From contig CAVWEY010000002.1 of the NCBI GenBank assembly GCA_963754135.1, positions 558,001-622,000 on the forward strand: DNA of 64,000 nucleotides. Direction: 5' to 3'. Below, piece by piece: positions 47,055 to 55,826 of this stretch. A program made the translations under genes and the position numbers. The stretch is from JAJFUI01 sp963754135. Lineage in GTDB: Bacteria; Planctomycetota; Planctomycetia; Pirellulales; Thermoguttaceae. Each line of letters opens with the position of its first letter. Position 1 is the stretch's first letter. Below the pieces are notes generated by a model. It saw nothing but the letters and a program-made list of their open reading frames with translations, made no database searches and was not told the origin of the DNA.

Positions 47055-47972
47055 GTGCGTGAAAGAGCGTTGAGTATTCGTATGCGTCGTACCTCGCCAA
47101 CACGTCCGCGGTTTGAGGAGCAGTTCTTGTGCTTTTTGGAGCACAGCCCGTTGTTTTCTGCCGTGGACGAGGCGGCGCAAGGTAGTCTTCGGAAAATCGC
47201 GGCTTCGAAATCGCGCTGCCTGTATGAGCAAGTAAACAGGACGCTGCAGCGATCTCTCCCGAATACTCTGCCATCGCTCGACGTATTCGCAAGTACCTAC
47301 TTTCCGTTGGTCTTCACCTTGTTGGTCAAATCGCAATCCAAGCCAATTTTTGTATGCGGGGTCGTCGGCGGCCCCGGGGCGGGCAAGACCACGCTCGCGT
47401 ACAGTCTTGCCGAACTTATCTCTATCCTCTCACCCAAGCGTGGCATAGCTGTGTCACTCGAAGATTTCTATTTTTCGGTGAAGGAACGAGCCCGTCGCGG
47501 TCTGAAATGGAGGGCAGTGCCTGGCAGCCACAACTTAACGCGGCTGCGACGATTTCTTGACGAGATTCATCGCAGAAAGGCACCACTTTCCATCCCGCGA
47601 TATGACATGGCGGCGGACAGACCAGTGCGAGCGCGAAGAATTGCCACGCCGCCGGCTATTGTATTCTTGGAAGGATGGCTGGTAGACTATGAACATGATG
47701 GCTACGCGTTTATTCGAGACAATACTGACTACTTACTATACCTCGATGCGAGCGTGACGCAACTTCGACAGTGGCGATGTCAGCGCGAATGCGAGATTCG
47801 GCGAAGGAATCGCGGGCTCGGCTACGACAGCAATAGCGTTAACCATTTCTGGCGAGAAGTCCTTGGGCCCGGCATCAAGCGATATGTGGTTCCTGCTAAG
47901 CGCCATGCCGACCTTATTCTTCGGTTTGACAATGATCGACGCCTTAGTTCGGTCAAGTCAAGAGTTCCCTGA
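47055..47972 (+). CDS. P-loop kinase, glycerate/uridine-kinase-like
   Basis: The product is up to 305 residues. Walker A is VVGGPGAGKTTLAYSLAEL; VSLEDFYFSVKERAR supplies the acidic substrate/metal site; PRYDMAADRP and VFLEGWLVDY match D-glycerate 3-kinase and related small-molecule kinases. The lid has LRQWRCQRECEIRRR. Starts are uncertain: GTG 47055, TTG 47070 or ATG 47082. It lies 21 bp after the HAD gene, and a kinase beside a phosphatase suggests opposite reactions on one metabolite. Substrate unknown. Confidence 0.75.
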   Translation: MRERALSIRMRRTSPTRPRFEEQFLCFLEHSPLFSAVDEAAQGSLRKIAASKSRCLYEQVNRTLQRSLPNTLPSLDVFASTYFPLVFTLLVKSQSKPIFVCGVVGGPGAGKTTLAYSLAELISILSPKRGIAVSLEDFYFSVKERARRGLKWRAVPGSHNLTRLRRFLDEIHRRKAPLSIPRYDMAADRPVRARRIATPPAIVFLEGWLVDYEHDGYAFIRDNTDYLLYLDASVTQLRQWRCQRECEIRRRNRGLGYDSNSVNHFWREVLGPGIKRYVVPAKRHADLILRFDNDRRLSSVKSRVP

Positions 47973-47994
47973 GTGAAAGTGATTTGTGGGAGTC

Positions 47995-49032
47995 ATGCAA
48001 GCAATGACAACATCAGGCGAAGTCTGGTCAATACTGCTTACCGTGGTAGGGGCTATCATCGGCATTATTGTGACCGGACTGGTTGCTCGGAAGTACTTTG
48101 TCTCAGACCTGCACCACCAGGCAACTATAGCCGTGGCCCAGGTGACTGGTCTCGCCCATACTATTCTTGCGATCGACGAACGAAATGGATTGAGCAAGAG
48201 GTCAAGGAGCTAAAAGGCGAGGCGACTCGCAATGCAAGTATAATTGTCGAGGAGTCGCCGATTGCGGAGATGTTTTCGCTGAATCGACAGCTAACAATGC
48301 GGAGCTACGCCCGTGCCAGCCAAAAGCGTGCAATCGGGATGTACCTCAAAAGGCAGATCTCACCAGGATCGAACGTCATAGTTGATTGCGGAACCACCGC
48401 TGCTTGGGCCTTCTATGAAATAGTGCGAGACGGGCCGGCACTTGGCAGGATATTCACGAATAACATTTTTGTTGCGATGATCGTTTCTGATGTCTCGGAT
48501 AATGGCTTGGGCGAAGGCTCCATCGTTGAGGAACTAGCAAGCAACTGCACAGTGTTTGGGGGGACTTATTTTCCGAGTTACGGGGGGATCTTTCAGCTTA
48601 CCGACCGCAGCGAGGCACTCTACAAGAAGGTATTGGAAAGAGCCGCAGCGGTCTACTTACTGATGGGCGCCACTTCATTTAGAGTGGAAACGGGCCCCTA
48701 CGCGCAGTGGCGCGAACAGGCGGTTCAAGTCGGCGTTGTTGCGTCATGCTGTTGAGCATCCAGAGACTCGCTTGGCGATCGTCGTGGAACCGGAGAAGAT
48801 TGGTGTCACACGAGGCGAGGCATGCAATGTTGACTGTTGGAGGAGTCTGCGCACCACGGATCGTGTTGAAATAGTGTTTGGCGTCCCAGATTCCAGTGAC
48901 CCTGATAGCTCCCTGATAAGCGACGTGCGAAAGCGGATTGTTGAAGAGTCGCTGGTAATGCAGAATGCCGGCTACCAGTTCCGGATGACCGCGGTTGACA
49001 TACGGGGGCGACCGGTTCGAGTCGAACCCTAG
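47995..49032 (+). CDS. Membrane-anchored DeoR-like (ISOCOT-fold) sensor protein (two frameshifts)
   Basis: Three frames give about 345 residues. ATG at 47995 starts a membrane helix (ILLTVVGAIIGIIVTGLVA). After a break near 48180 comes a coiled section and a domain with GSNVIVDCGTTAAWAFYEI, GGIFQLTDRSEALYKKVLER and YLLMGATSF, like the effector-binding domain of DeoR regulators. After a second break near 48740 it ends in LAIVVEPEKIGVTRG. No helix-turn-helix is seen, so it is not a classical DeoR repressor. It closes the HAD/kinase cluster. Confidence 0.6.
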
Positions 49033-49233
49033 CTACCGGAGGAAGTGCGGGGAGTTCGGGGCGTCCGGGGGACACGAACCGATAATGGCAGCCTGCGTAA
49101 TCTCGGAGTCCGATTCTTCGCGGGGGAAAACGGGGTCGGGAGTCTTTGACTCTGCCCGATGGCGTCGTCATCCGTCCAACTTCTTTTCCAGCCGACGGGC
49201 GGTCGAGGGCCGGTTCCTTGCGGCGGGCGGAGA
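49033..49233. other. Intergenic region
   Basis: About 200 bp without a supported gene; contains the inverted word GGAGTCTTTGACTC near 49140. Confidence 0.4.
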
Positions 49234-49467
49234 TCAATTTCCAAAACCATCCGTCGGCTTGATGCGGGTGATGTGCAGCGGGTCGCAGTAGACCGCGTGC
49301 CGGGCAACTTCCTCGCCGGGCTTCGGCAGCGCAATGACGACCTCGCGCCGCATCACCAGGATCATTTCGGGTTGCTGCACCTCATACGTCGCCCCGTCAG
49401 ACAAGAACACCCGGAACGGCTGAAAAGGGTGCTGGAGCACGCGCTTTTGGATGGTTTCTGGCGACAT
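49234..49467 (-). CDS. Small conserved planctomycete protein
   Basis: The 77-residue product (ATG 49467) reads FQPFRVFLSDGATYEVQQPE then MILVMRREVVIAL. Short proteins of this form, a compact beta fold, are frequent in planctomycete genomes; I know no function. No clear ribosome-binding site. Confidence 0.65.
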   Translation of the reverse strand: MSPETIQKRVLQHPFQPFRVFLSDGATYEVQQPEMILVMRREVVIALPKPGEEVARHAVYCDPLHITRIKPTDGFGN

Positions 49468-49756
49468 GGCTTTGCACCGCAATCGGGATGTCCAATTCTG
49501 CTCATATTTTACCTGCCCCAGGGCGTTGCCGCAAGCCCTCCCAGGGCGTTGCCCTGGGCTACCCCATTCGAGCCTTTCAGGCTTCGGAGTCCGATCTCAC
49601 CGGAACTTGCACCGCCGCCGGCAGCCGTCGATCGCGGTCAGGGCGTCGGCCGTGTTTAGGGTGTGAGTGGCCAGCAGGCCGGGTGCCCATTGCGGCTCGA
49701 TGGTGCGGACACGCCCCCGCAAGAACGGGGGGTTGTGCCGGTTTTGCCGGGCGACA

Positions 49757-49822
49757 CACCAGCCCGAACGCGCCAGCGAGGGCAGCCTGTTGCCAGGCCC
49801 TCGCTAGCGCTTCGGGCTGGTG
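49757..49822. repeat. Inverted repeat upstream of ftsH
   Basis: CACCAGCCCGAACGCGCCAG (49757 on) pairs with the arm 49797-49822 (26 bases, one bulge and two mismatches); loop 13 bases. Confidence 0.75.
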
Positions 49823-49847
49823 TTTGGCCGTGAATAATGCGTGCCAG

Positions 49848-49876
49848 TCGCCAAACGGCGGCGCATCAGTTATAAT
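49848..49876 (+). promoter_or_regulatory. Promoter candidate of ftsH
   Basis: Perfect TATAAT at 49871-49876 with a weak TCGCCA at 49848-49853 (17-bp spacer). The ATG of ftsH follows at 49940. Confidence 0.5.
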
Positions 49877-49892
49877 TGGGCAATAGGAAAGC

Positions 49893-49925
49893 GGGCCGGC
49901 CCACCGTTTTGGTGGGGGCCGGCCC
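49893..49925 (+). repeat. Leader hairpin of ftsH
   Basis: GGGCCGGCCCACC and GGTGGGGGCCGGCCC form a strong hairpin between the -10 element and the ribosome-binding site (AGGAG at 49931). It could affect translation or mRNA stability. Confidence 0.6.
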
Positions 49926-49939
49926 ACACGAGGAGCCCC

Positions 49940-51886
49940 ATGCCTGCCGAGCCTGAGAAAAAGTCGCCATCGAAGGGGCCGCGTCCCGGTCCGCTGGGCC
50001 GCGCGTCCACCTGGTGGGTGGGACTGGTGGTGACTGTGCTGGCAATCGTCCTCTACTACGGCCTCATCCGCGGCGACGGCCGCTCGGACATCAGCTACGG
50101 CTTCTTCCATCGCCAGTTGGAGGAGAACAACATCCAGAGCGTGAACATCATCGGGCCGACGGTCTATGGGGAATTCGAGAAGGCCCCGCTCGATCCCGAC
50201 GCGAAGACCAGCGACGACGGCACCTACCCGCGGCTGAAGAAGGAGTTCACCACCATTTTGCCGCAAATAGCCCTGCACGATCCGGGGCTGGACCGGGAGT
50301 TGCGGGAGAAGTTGAAGCACAACTATCGGGCCACCGAACCGCCCGACAACACCGTGCTCTTGCTGATGCTCTACATCTTCCTCACGGTAGGCGTGTTCTT
50401 CGGCCTGTGGTTCCTCTTCCGCAAGGCCCGCGATTCCTTCTTCGCCGGCGGCCTGAGCGGCGGGTTCGCCAAGAGCGGCGCGCGGCGCTACGAAGGGGGC
50501 GACAAGCCGGTGACCTTCATGGACGTCGCCGGGCTGGAGGGCGTCAAGAACGACTTGCAGGAGATCGTCGAGTTCCTCCGCAACCCGGCCAAGTTCAAGC
50601 GCCTCGGCGCCCGCGTGCCCAAGGGAATCCTGCTGATGGGTCCGCCGGGGACGGGCAAGACGCTGCTGGGCCGCGCCGTGGCCGGCGAGGCCGGGGTCCC
50701 CTTCTACTCGATCAACGGCTCCGAGTTCATCCAGATGTTCGTGGGCGTGGGGGCCGGCCGGGTCCGCGACCTGTTCAACACCGCCAAGGAGCACGCCCCG
50801 GCGATACTGTTCATCGACGAGATCAACGCGGTCGGCCGGCACCGCGGCACGGGCGTCGGCGGCGGCCACGACGAACGCGAGCAGACCCTGAACCAAATCC
50901 TCAGCGAGATGGACGGCTTCACGCAGAACGAGTCGGTCATCATCATGGCCGCCACGAACCGGCCGGACGTGCTCGATCCGGCCCTCTTGCGCCCCGGCCG
51001 CTTCGACCGGCACATCACGGTCGACCGTCCCAGCTACAAAGGCCGCCTGGCGATCTTCGAAGTTCACTCCAAGGACGTTCCCCTGGACATCGACGTCGAC
51101 CTGGAGCAGATGGCGGCGGGCACGGTGGGCCTGACCGGCGCCGACATCCGCAACCTGGTGAACGAGGCCGCCCTGTGGGCCAGCCGCCACGACAAAGACT
51201 ACGTCGACATGTCCGACTTCGAGTACGCCCGCGACAAGCTGCTGATGGGCTCGAAGCGGGAAGACGTCCTCTCGGAGCAAGAGAAGGCGATGACGGCCTA
51301 CCACGAGTCGGGCCACGCCCTGTTGGCCTGGCTGGTCCCCGGCGTCGACCGCCTGCACAAGGTCTCGATCGTCCCCCGCGGCCGCTCGCTGGGGGCCACG
51401 CAATTGCTCCCCGAAGAAGACCGCCTGAACATCAGCGAGAGCGAGTTGCAGACCCGGCTCCTGTTCCTGTTGGGCGGCCGCGCGGCGGAGAAACTGGTCT
51501 TCGACCAGTACAGCGCCGGCGCCGAGGACGATCTGAACAAGGCCACGCAGTTGGCCCGGCGGATGGTCACCCACTGGGGCATGAGCGAGCGGCTCGGGCC
51601 GGTGGCCTACCGCGACACCGAGGACCATCCGTTCCTGGGCCGCGAAATGGCCGAGCCCCGCCGCTTCAGCGAACACACCGCGCAGGTGATCGACGAGGAA
51701 GTCTCGCGGTTGCTGTGCGACGCCTCACAGCGGGCCACCGCGATGCTCACGGAACACCGGGAGATGCTCGACACGCTGGCCAAGAAGCTCGAAGAAACCG
51801 AGACGCTCGACGAGGAGGAGATCGAGAAGCTGATCGGCCCGCCGACCTACAAGCAATCGGCCGTCGCCGCGGAAACAGTGCCATAG
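49940..51886 (+). CDS. ftsH: ATP-dependent zinc metalloprotease FtsH
   Basis: The 648-residue protein has two membrane helices (WWVGLVVTVLAIVLYYGLI; LLLMLYIFLTVGVFFGLWFL) flanking a periplasmic domain. An AAA ATPase follows with Walker A GPPGTGKT, Walker B ILFIDEINAVG (Asn where Asp is usual after DEI) and second region of homology ATNRPDVLDPALLRPGRFD. The protease domain has the zinc site HESGH. It degrades damaged membrane proteins and selected regulators. ATG at 49940 with AGGAG 5 nt upstream. The coding region has no frameshift. Confidence 0.97.
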   Translation: MPAEPEKKSPSKGPRPGPLGRASTWWVGLVVTVLAIVLYYGLIRGDGRSDISYGFFHRQLEENNIQSVNIIGPTVYGEFEKAPLDPDAKTSDDGTYPRLKKEFTTILPQIALHDPGLDRELREKLKHNYRATEPPDNTVLLLMLYIFLTVGVFFGLWFLFRKARDSFFAGGLSGGFAKSGARRYEGGDKPVTFMDVAGLEGVKNDLQEIVEFLRNPAKFKRLGARVPKGILLMGPPGTGKTLLGRAVAGEAGVPFYSINGSEFIQMFVGVGAGRVRDLFNTAKEHAPAILFIDEINAVGRHRGTGVGGGHDEREQTLNQILSEMDGFTQNESVIIMAATNRPDVLDPALLRPGRFDRHITVDRPSYKGRLAIFEVHSKDVPLDIDVDLEQMAAGTVGLTGADIRNLVNEAALWASRHDKDYVDMSDFEYARDKLLMGSKREDVLSEQEKAMTAYHESGHALLAWLVPGVDRLHKVSIVPRGRSLGATQLLPEEDRLNISESELQTRLLFLLGGRAAEKLVFDQYSAGAEDDLNKATQLARRMVTHWGMSERLGPVAYRDTEDHPFLGREMAEPRRFSEHTAQVIDEEVSRLLCDASQRATAMLTEHREMLDTLAKKLEETETLDEEEIEKLIGPPTYKQSAVAAETVP

Positions 51887-51908
51887 CGGTACTGCGGGCT
51901 GGGCGTCG

Positions 51909-51944
51909 AGTTGGTCAGCAGGCCGCGGTTTTTCCAAAGTTAGA
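51909..51944 (+). repeat. Short dispersed motif after ftsH
   Basis: AGTTGGTCAGCAGG, spacer, TTTTTCCAAAGTTAGA; same arrangement as at 45587-45622. Confidence 0.6.
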
Positions 51945-52007
51945 GTCTGCCGGGGTGGGGTTAGTAGGCCACAAAGAGGGGGTGCGGTTTTTTGCCGGCC
52001 AGCAATG

Positions 52008-52014
52008 CGGCTTT
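52008..52014. repeat. Target-site duplication, left, ISKra4-type element
   Basis: CGGCTTT, repeated exactly at 53730-53736. Confidence 0.8.
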
Positions 52015-53729
52015 CGGGTGCAAGTTGTACTTTGCGCCGTTTAACCGGCGGTCTGGTAGTGCCGTTGGCCGGTGGCTCGGCTCGTTCGCTCCCGCCAGAA
52101 GGTGGTAAGCGGTTGGGTGTCGCTCAGATAGTCGGCTGCCAGTTGCAGCAGCGCATCCGCTCCACCGTTCGACCAGAATTTTTCGGTGCCCTTGACACGC
52201 CGATTGATTTGCTTGATCGTCGATTCGATGTGGCTGCTGGTGATGGGCAGCCCTTCTCGACGGTACTCGTCGTAACGCATCCTTGGTCCTTGGTTCTCCA
52301 AATAACACAACGCATCGGCCACCTTACACCGCGGTAAATCTTCGGCCTCGTCTTTGTCCGGCTGCCCCAACTCCCGCTGACGTTCCCGCAACCCGACGAG
52401 CACCGACTCCACCTGCCCGCTCCACAACCACTGCGCCCACTGACAATAGATCGGCCACGCTTCCTCCATCGCGCGGCCTGCCATCGCGCCGGCGAACACG
52501 TAGCACAGTCCGTGGATGAAATCCACAGATCGGCGTGAAATGCGAAAAGTGTCGCCGCCACACCGACCAATTGGTCTCCGAACCATCGCCCACGAACGCT
52601 TTGCGACTCGCCGCCATGAAGCCGCGCCGCCATGAAGCCGCCGCCAACTGTTTGCCGAACGCCTCGATGGGTTCGCGCGTCGCCACGACGCTTCGCGCCA
52701 ACGGTTCCGGCTGGCCTCGCCGCTTTTCGGACGCCGGCGCTTCCGCCGATTCCTCGCTCGCAGGCGCCTCGCCAACCGCAGAAAAACCCTTGATTTCCCG
52801 AGAAATCTGCCCCATGCGACGCGGATCGACGAAAATCCCGGGAATCACCGGGCAAGGATCGGCCGCGGACGTTTCACTGGTCATCGACAGCAAGCATCCC
52901 ACTTTCGTCTCGCGCCAGAAACGCCCCTTCCGCTTCTCCTCCGTCGGCGGCTCTTCTTCGTTCCGATTCCGAATCTGGATGCGTCCGCCGTCCATCTCGA
53001 CGCACGCCACGCGCGGAACTTGCTGCCGCGGGCTGCCCTGTTGTTGCGGCAACGGCAACGTCTCCCACACCGCCTCCTCCGCCTTCCGTCCGGCCACGCG
53101 CTCCTGTCCGATTCGCTTTGTCGCCCGCGCAATCCGCTGCTGGGAGACGTCCAACTCCGCTAGATGTTTCAAGTCTTGCTCGGCCTGCCGGAAACTATGG
53201 CTCTGCGTCCCGGCGTACACCATCTTCTCCAACACCCGAGGACTCGCCGTGTCGTCCGGCGCAATCCCCAATGCCTGCGACTGAGGGAAAAAAAGCCTTC
53301 CGAGAAGGCTTGTCGTACCCCTTGGGTTCTGGCCATGCAACCTCGCCTCGCCGAGTCTGAACCATCCGCACTTCGACCTCCCCCCCCGCCCCGTCTGGAC
53401 CTATCGCGGTTGTGGGAACTGCCATCGAACGCCCCTGGTCTTCCAGACTTTGACCGATAACCTCCCGAGCCAGGAGGTCTCCGATTTCGACCCCCAAGTC
53501 TTCAATCTCCGTGAACTTGGTTCCCCAGGTCGGCGTCCCCGATGCACCGTAGACTTCTTGCCGCAATTCCTGGGCGATTGCCTTGATCCGATCGTGCAAG
53601 TTCTGGTCAATGGCCATCCCTGGCTATCTCCTTTGTCTAAGTTCCCACCACCCGGCCTCTTACCAGGCAAAATCACCCCCCCTCTGTTTAACATCAATCC
53701 GACAACTTACAAAGTGCAACTTGCACCCG
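52015..53729 (-). mobile_element. ISKra4-type insertion sequence
   Basis: 1715 bp with terminal inverted repeats CGGGTGCAAGTTGTACTTTG (left) and the complement of the same sequence with one change (right), flanked by the 7-bp duplication CGGCTTT. It carries one transposase gene on the minus strand and sits between ftsH and the small basic protein gene. Confidence 0.88.
52041..53617 (-). CDS. ISKra4-type transposase (two frameshifts)
   Basis: About 520 residues over three frames. N-terminal part from ATG 53617 (LHDRIKAIAQELRQEVYGAS); middle after a break near 53285 (SFRQAEQDLKHLAELDVSQQ, then PRVACVEMDGGRIQIR with the first catalytic Asp); C-terminal part after a break near 52540 (DFIHGLCYVFAGAM; ITSSHIESTIKQINRRVKGT with the catalytic Glu). 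The domain order and length fit the ISKra4 family. Confidence 0.85.
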
Positions 53730-53736
53730 CGGCTTT
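53730..53736. repeat. Target-site duplication, right, ISKra4-type element
   Basis: CGGCTTT, identical to 52008-52014. Confidence 0.8.
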
Positions 53737-53755
53737 CGCCGGGTCGTGCCACGCC

Positions 53756-53784
53756 TTGCGAGAGCGCCGGATTACCCCTATACT
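53756..53784 (+). promoter_or_regulatory. Promoter of the small basic protein gene
   Basis: TTGCGA (53756-53761), 17-bp spacer, TATACT (53779-53784); start codon about 78 nt downstream. The ISKra4-type element ends 26 bp upstream and leaves this promoter intact. Confidence 0.6.
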
Positions 53785-53861
53785 AATGCGTTTGCCACGC
53801 GGCAGACGACCACCCGACACTTACCCCATTGTGGTGGAAGATAGCGAGGAGAGCAGCAGTA

Positions 53862-54191
53862 ATGACGATGGACAAGAGCTTGAAGGTGCGGCTGGGACTG
53901 GCAAGGGCGCGAAGCGTTCTCGGCCGGGCGGAACGGATTCAGCGGCTGAAGACCGCCGACCGCTGGCAGGAAGGGGACAGCCCATTCGGCCTGGCCAAGG
54001 TGCGGGTGTTCAAGCTGGCCGTGAAGAAGAAAAAGAAGAAGAAGGAAGAGGAAGGGGCCGAGGGGGCCGAGGCTGCCGCCGCCGGCGCCGCCCCCGCCGA
54101 GGCCGCCAAGAAGGAAGCCCCCAAGAAAGAAGGCGGCAAGAAGGAAGGCGGCAGGAAGGACGCCGGCAAGAAGGACGCCGGCAAGAAGTAG
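53862..54191 (+). CDS. Small basic protein family with Lys/Ala/Gly-rich tail
   Basis: The 109-residue protein begins MTMDKSLKVRLGLARARSVL, then RAERIQRLKTADRWQEGDSP and LAKVRVFKLAVKKKKKKK, which is the small basic protein family found in planctomycetes, verrucomicrobia and chlamydiae (TIGR04137). The family core is about 60 residues; here an extra 50-residue tail of Glu/Ala then KKEGGKKEGGRKDAGKK units follows. Function unknown; abundance and charge suggest nucleic-acid or ribosome association. GAGGAG lies upstream. Confidence 0.85.
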   Translation: MTMDKSLKVRLGLARARSVLGRAERIQRLKTADRWQEGDSPFGLAKVRVFKLAVKKKKKKKEEEGAEGAEAAAAGAAPAEAAKKEAPKKEGGKKEGGRKDAGKKDAGKK

Positions 54192-54246
54192 CGGTTTCTT
54201 CTTGCCCGCTGGGGTGGCTTGCACTATAAACAGTCCCTAGTTTTCA

Positions 54247-54320
54247 GCCAGCGTAGCTTCAATCGGCAGAGCACCGCATTCGTAATGCGGGGGTTAAGGG
54301 TTCGACTCCCTTCGCTGGCT
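54247..54320 (+). tRNA. tRNA-Thr (anticodon CGT)
   Basis: GCCAGCG and CGCTGGC form the acceptor stem, the anticodon arm is CCGCA-TTCGTAA-TGCGG with anticodon CGT, and the T arm is AAGGG-TTCGACT-CCCTT. Discriminator base T, no encoded CCA. Confidence 0.95.
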
Positions 54321-54329
54321 CTGAGACAC

Positions 54330-54383
54330 AAAGCCGCGACCGATGGTCGCGCCCGCGCCACCGCGACCGCCGGTCGCGGCTTT
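54330..54383. repeat. Compound inverted repeat after tRNA-Thr
   Basis: Arms 54330-54351 and 54362-54383 (22 bases, two mismatches); each contains CGCGACC-NNN-GGTCGCG. A short T run ends the right arm, so it may also end the tRNA transcript. Confidence 0.8.
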
Positions 54384-54403
54384 ATCAGTAGGAGCAGCCC
54401 ACG

Positions 54404-55729
54404 ATGGCCCAAACCGTCGAGTTCGATCTGAAACAGACTGTTTTGCGGAACGACACCTTCGGACCGCGGGAGGTGCGGCAAATGCAGGAGGCCATCGCCC
54501 ACGACTTCTCCCAGTACGCCGTGCTGCGCGACGCGGTGGGCGAACTCCAGGGCCGCGAAGAAGACCATACGCCCGCCAGCCGGGTGCGGCTGGGCGTCTG
54601 CCTGTATTTGCTGGGGCGGTACTATCGGGCGATCGAGGTCCTCGGCCAGGCGGACGGCGGGGCCATGGCCCGCTACTACCTGGCCAAGTGCCATTTCGCC
54701 CGGCAGGAGTACCGCCAGGCCGTGGACAGCTACAGTGCGGCCGAGAAGGCGGGCTACGAGGCCGGGCAGTGCGCCTTGGGCCGGGCGGAGGCCCTCCGCT
54801 GTGGCGGGGACGCCGCCGCCGCCCTGAAAACCCTCGATTCGCTCTCCGGCGCCATCGAGCAGACGGCCGAGTATCTTGCCCAGCGGGCGGCCACCGTCTC
54901 CGCCCTGGGCGGCAATCCCAAGGAAGTGGTGGCACTGTACGAGCGGGCGGTCGAAACCGACCGCAATCATCCCGGCGCCCTGTTCGGCCTGGCCCTGGAG
55001 AACGACCGCTACGGCAACGATGAAGTGGCGCTGGAGTTGTACGACCGGGCCGTCAGCCGCTTTCCCGCCCACATCGGCTCGTTGATGAATCTCGGCCTGC
55101 TCTATGAAGACCGGGAGCAATACGACAAGGCCGCGCAGTGCTACCGCCGCGTGCTGGACTTCTATCCGGACCATTCGCGGGCGCAACTGTTCTTCAAGGA
55201 TACGGAGGCGTCGCACGGCCAATACTACGACGAGGACGCGGCGAAGAAGCGGGACCGGATGGGCCAGGTGTTGAACATCCCGGTGACCGATTTCGAGCTT
55301 TCCGTCCGCAGCCGGAACTGCCTGCAAAAGATGGGCGTGATGACCCTCGGCGATCTCTGCCGCTCGACCGAGCAGGAACTGCTGGCCAGCAAGAACTTCG
55401 GCGAGACCAGTCTGGTGGAGATCAAGGAGATGCTGGCCACGAGGGGGCTCCGGCTGGGGCAATACGCCCAGGAGCGGCCGGTGTCCGAGTTGCTCGAGCC
55501 GGAGCTGCTCACGCCCGACGAGCAGGCGCTGTTGGCCCGCCCCATCTCCGAGTTGAACCTCTCCGTCCGCGCCCGCAAGTGCATGACCCGCCTGGCCATC
55601 AACACCATGGCCGACCTCGTGCGACGGACCGGCGACGACCTGTTGGAGTGCAAGAACTTCGGCGTCACCAGCCTCAACGAGGTCCGCGAGAAGCTCACCG
55701 CGCTGGGGCTGAAGCTGCGGGGGGAGTAA
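54404..55729 (+). CDS. TPR protein with two RNA polymerase alpha-CTD-like domains
   Basis: The 441-residue protein has TPR units at about 50-270 (for example AQCYRRVLDFYPDHSRAQLF). Two helix-hairpin-helix domains of the alpha-CTD type follow at about 285-350 (LSVRSRNCLQKMGVMTLGDL, ASKNFGETSLVEIKEML) and 375-438 (LSVRARKCMTRLAINTMADL, CKNFGVTSLNEVREKL). In RNA polymerase the alpha-CTD contacts UP elements and activators; a free protein with two copies could bind DNA or polymerase partners. AGGAG precedes the ATG. I know this architecture only from planctomycetes. Confidence 0.9.
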   Translation: MAQTVEFDLKQTVLRNDTFGPREVRQMQEAIAHDFSQYAVLRDAVGELQGREEDHTPASRVRLGVCLYLLGRYYRAIEVLGQADGGAMARYYLAKCHFARQEYRQAVDSYSAAEKAGYEAGQCALGRAEALRCGGDAAAALKTLDSLSGAIEQTAEYLAQRAATVSALGGNPKEVVALYERAVETDRNHPGALFGLALENDRYGNDEVALELYDRAVSRFPAHIGSLMNLGLLYEDREQYDKAAQCYRRVLDFYPDHSRAQLFFKDTEASHGQYYDEDAAKKRDRMGQVLNIPVTDFELSVRSRNCLQKMGVMTLGDLCRSTEQELLASKNFGETSLVEIKEMLATRGLRLGQYAQERPVSELLEPELLTPDEQALLARPISELNLSVRARKCMTRLAINTMADLVRRTGDDLLECKNFGVTSLNEVREKLTALGLKLRGE

Positions 55730-55826
55730 CCGGGCGGACTTGAGCCTGAGTCAGTCCACGTTCTCGTCCCTCCCGGATCACAGCGCCGGCAATTGAAGCA
55801 CGAAGGAACGGCAGGGCGAGCCGGCC

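Larger units (their letters stand above)
49468..49939. other. Upstream region of ftsH
   Basis: No gene is supported. Contains the palindrome CCCAGGGC-GTT-GCCCTGGG (49541-49559), a compound inverted repeat (49757-49822), the ftsH -10 element and a leader hairpin. Confidence 0.6.

Noticed and set aside
50014..52044. A 676-codon frame overlapping ftsH
   Set aside because: Out-of-frame shadow of ftsH with repetitive Arg/Pro/Gly content.
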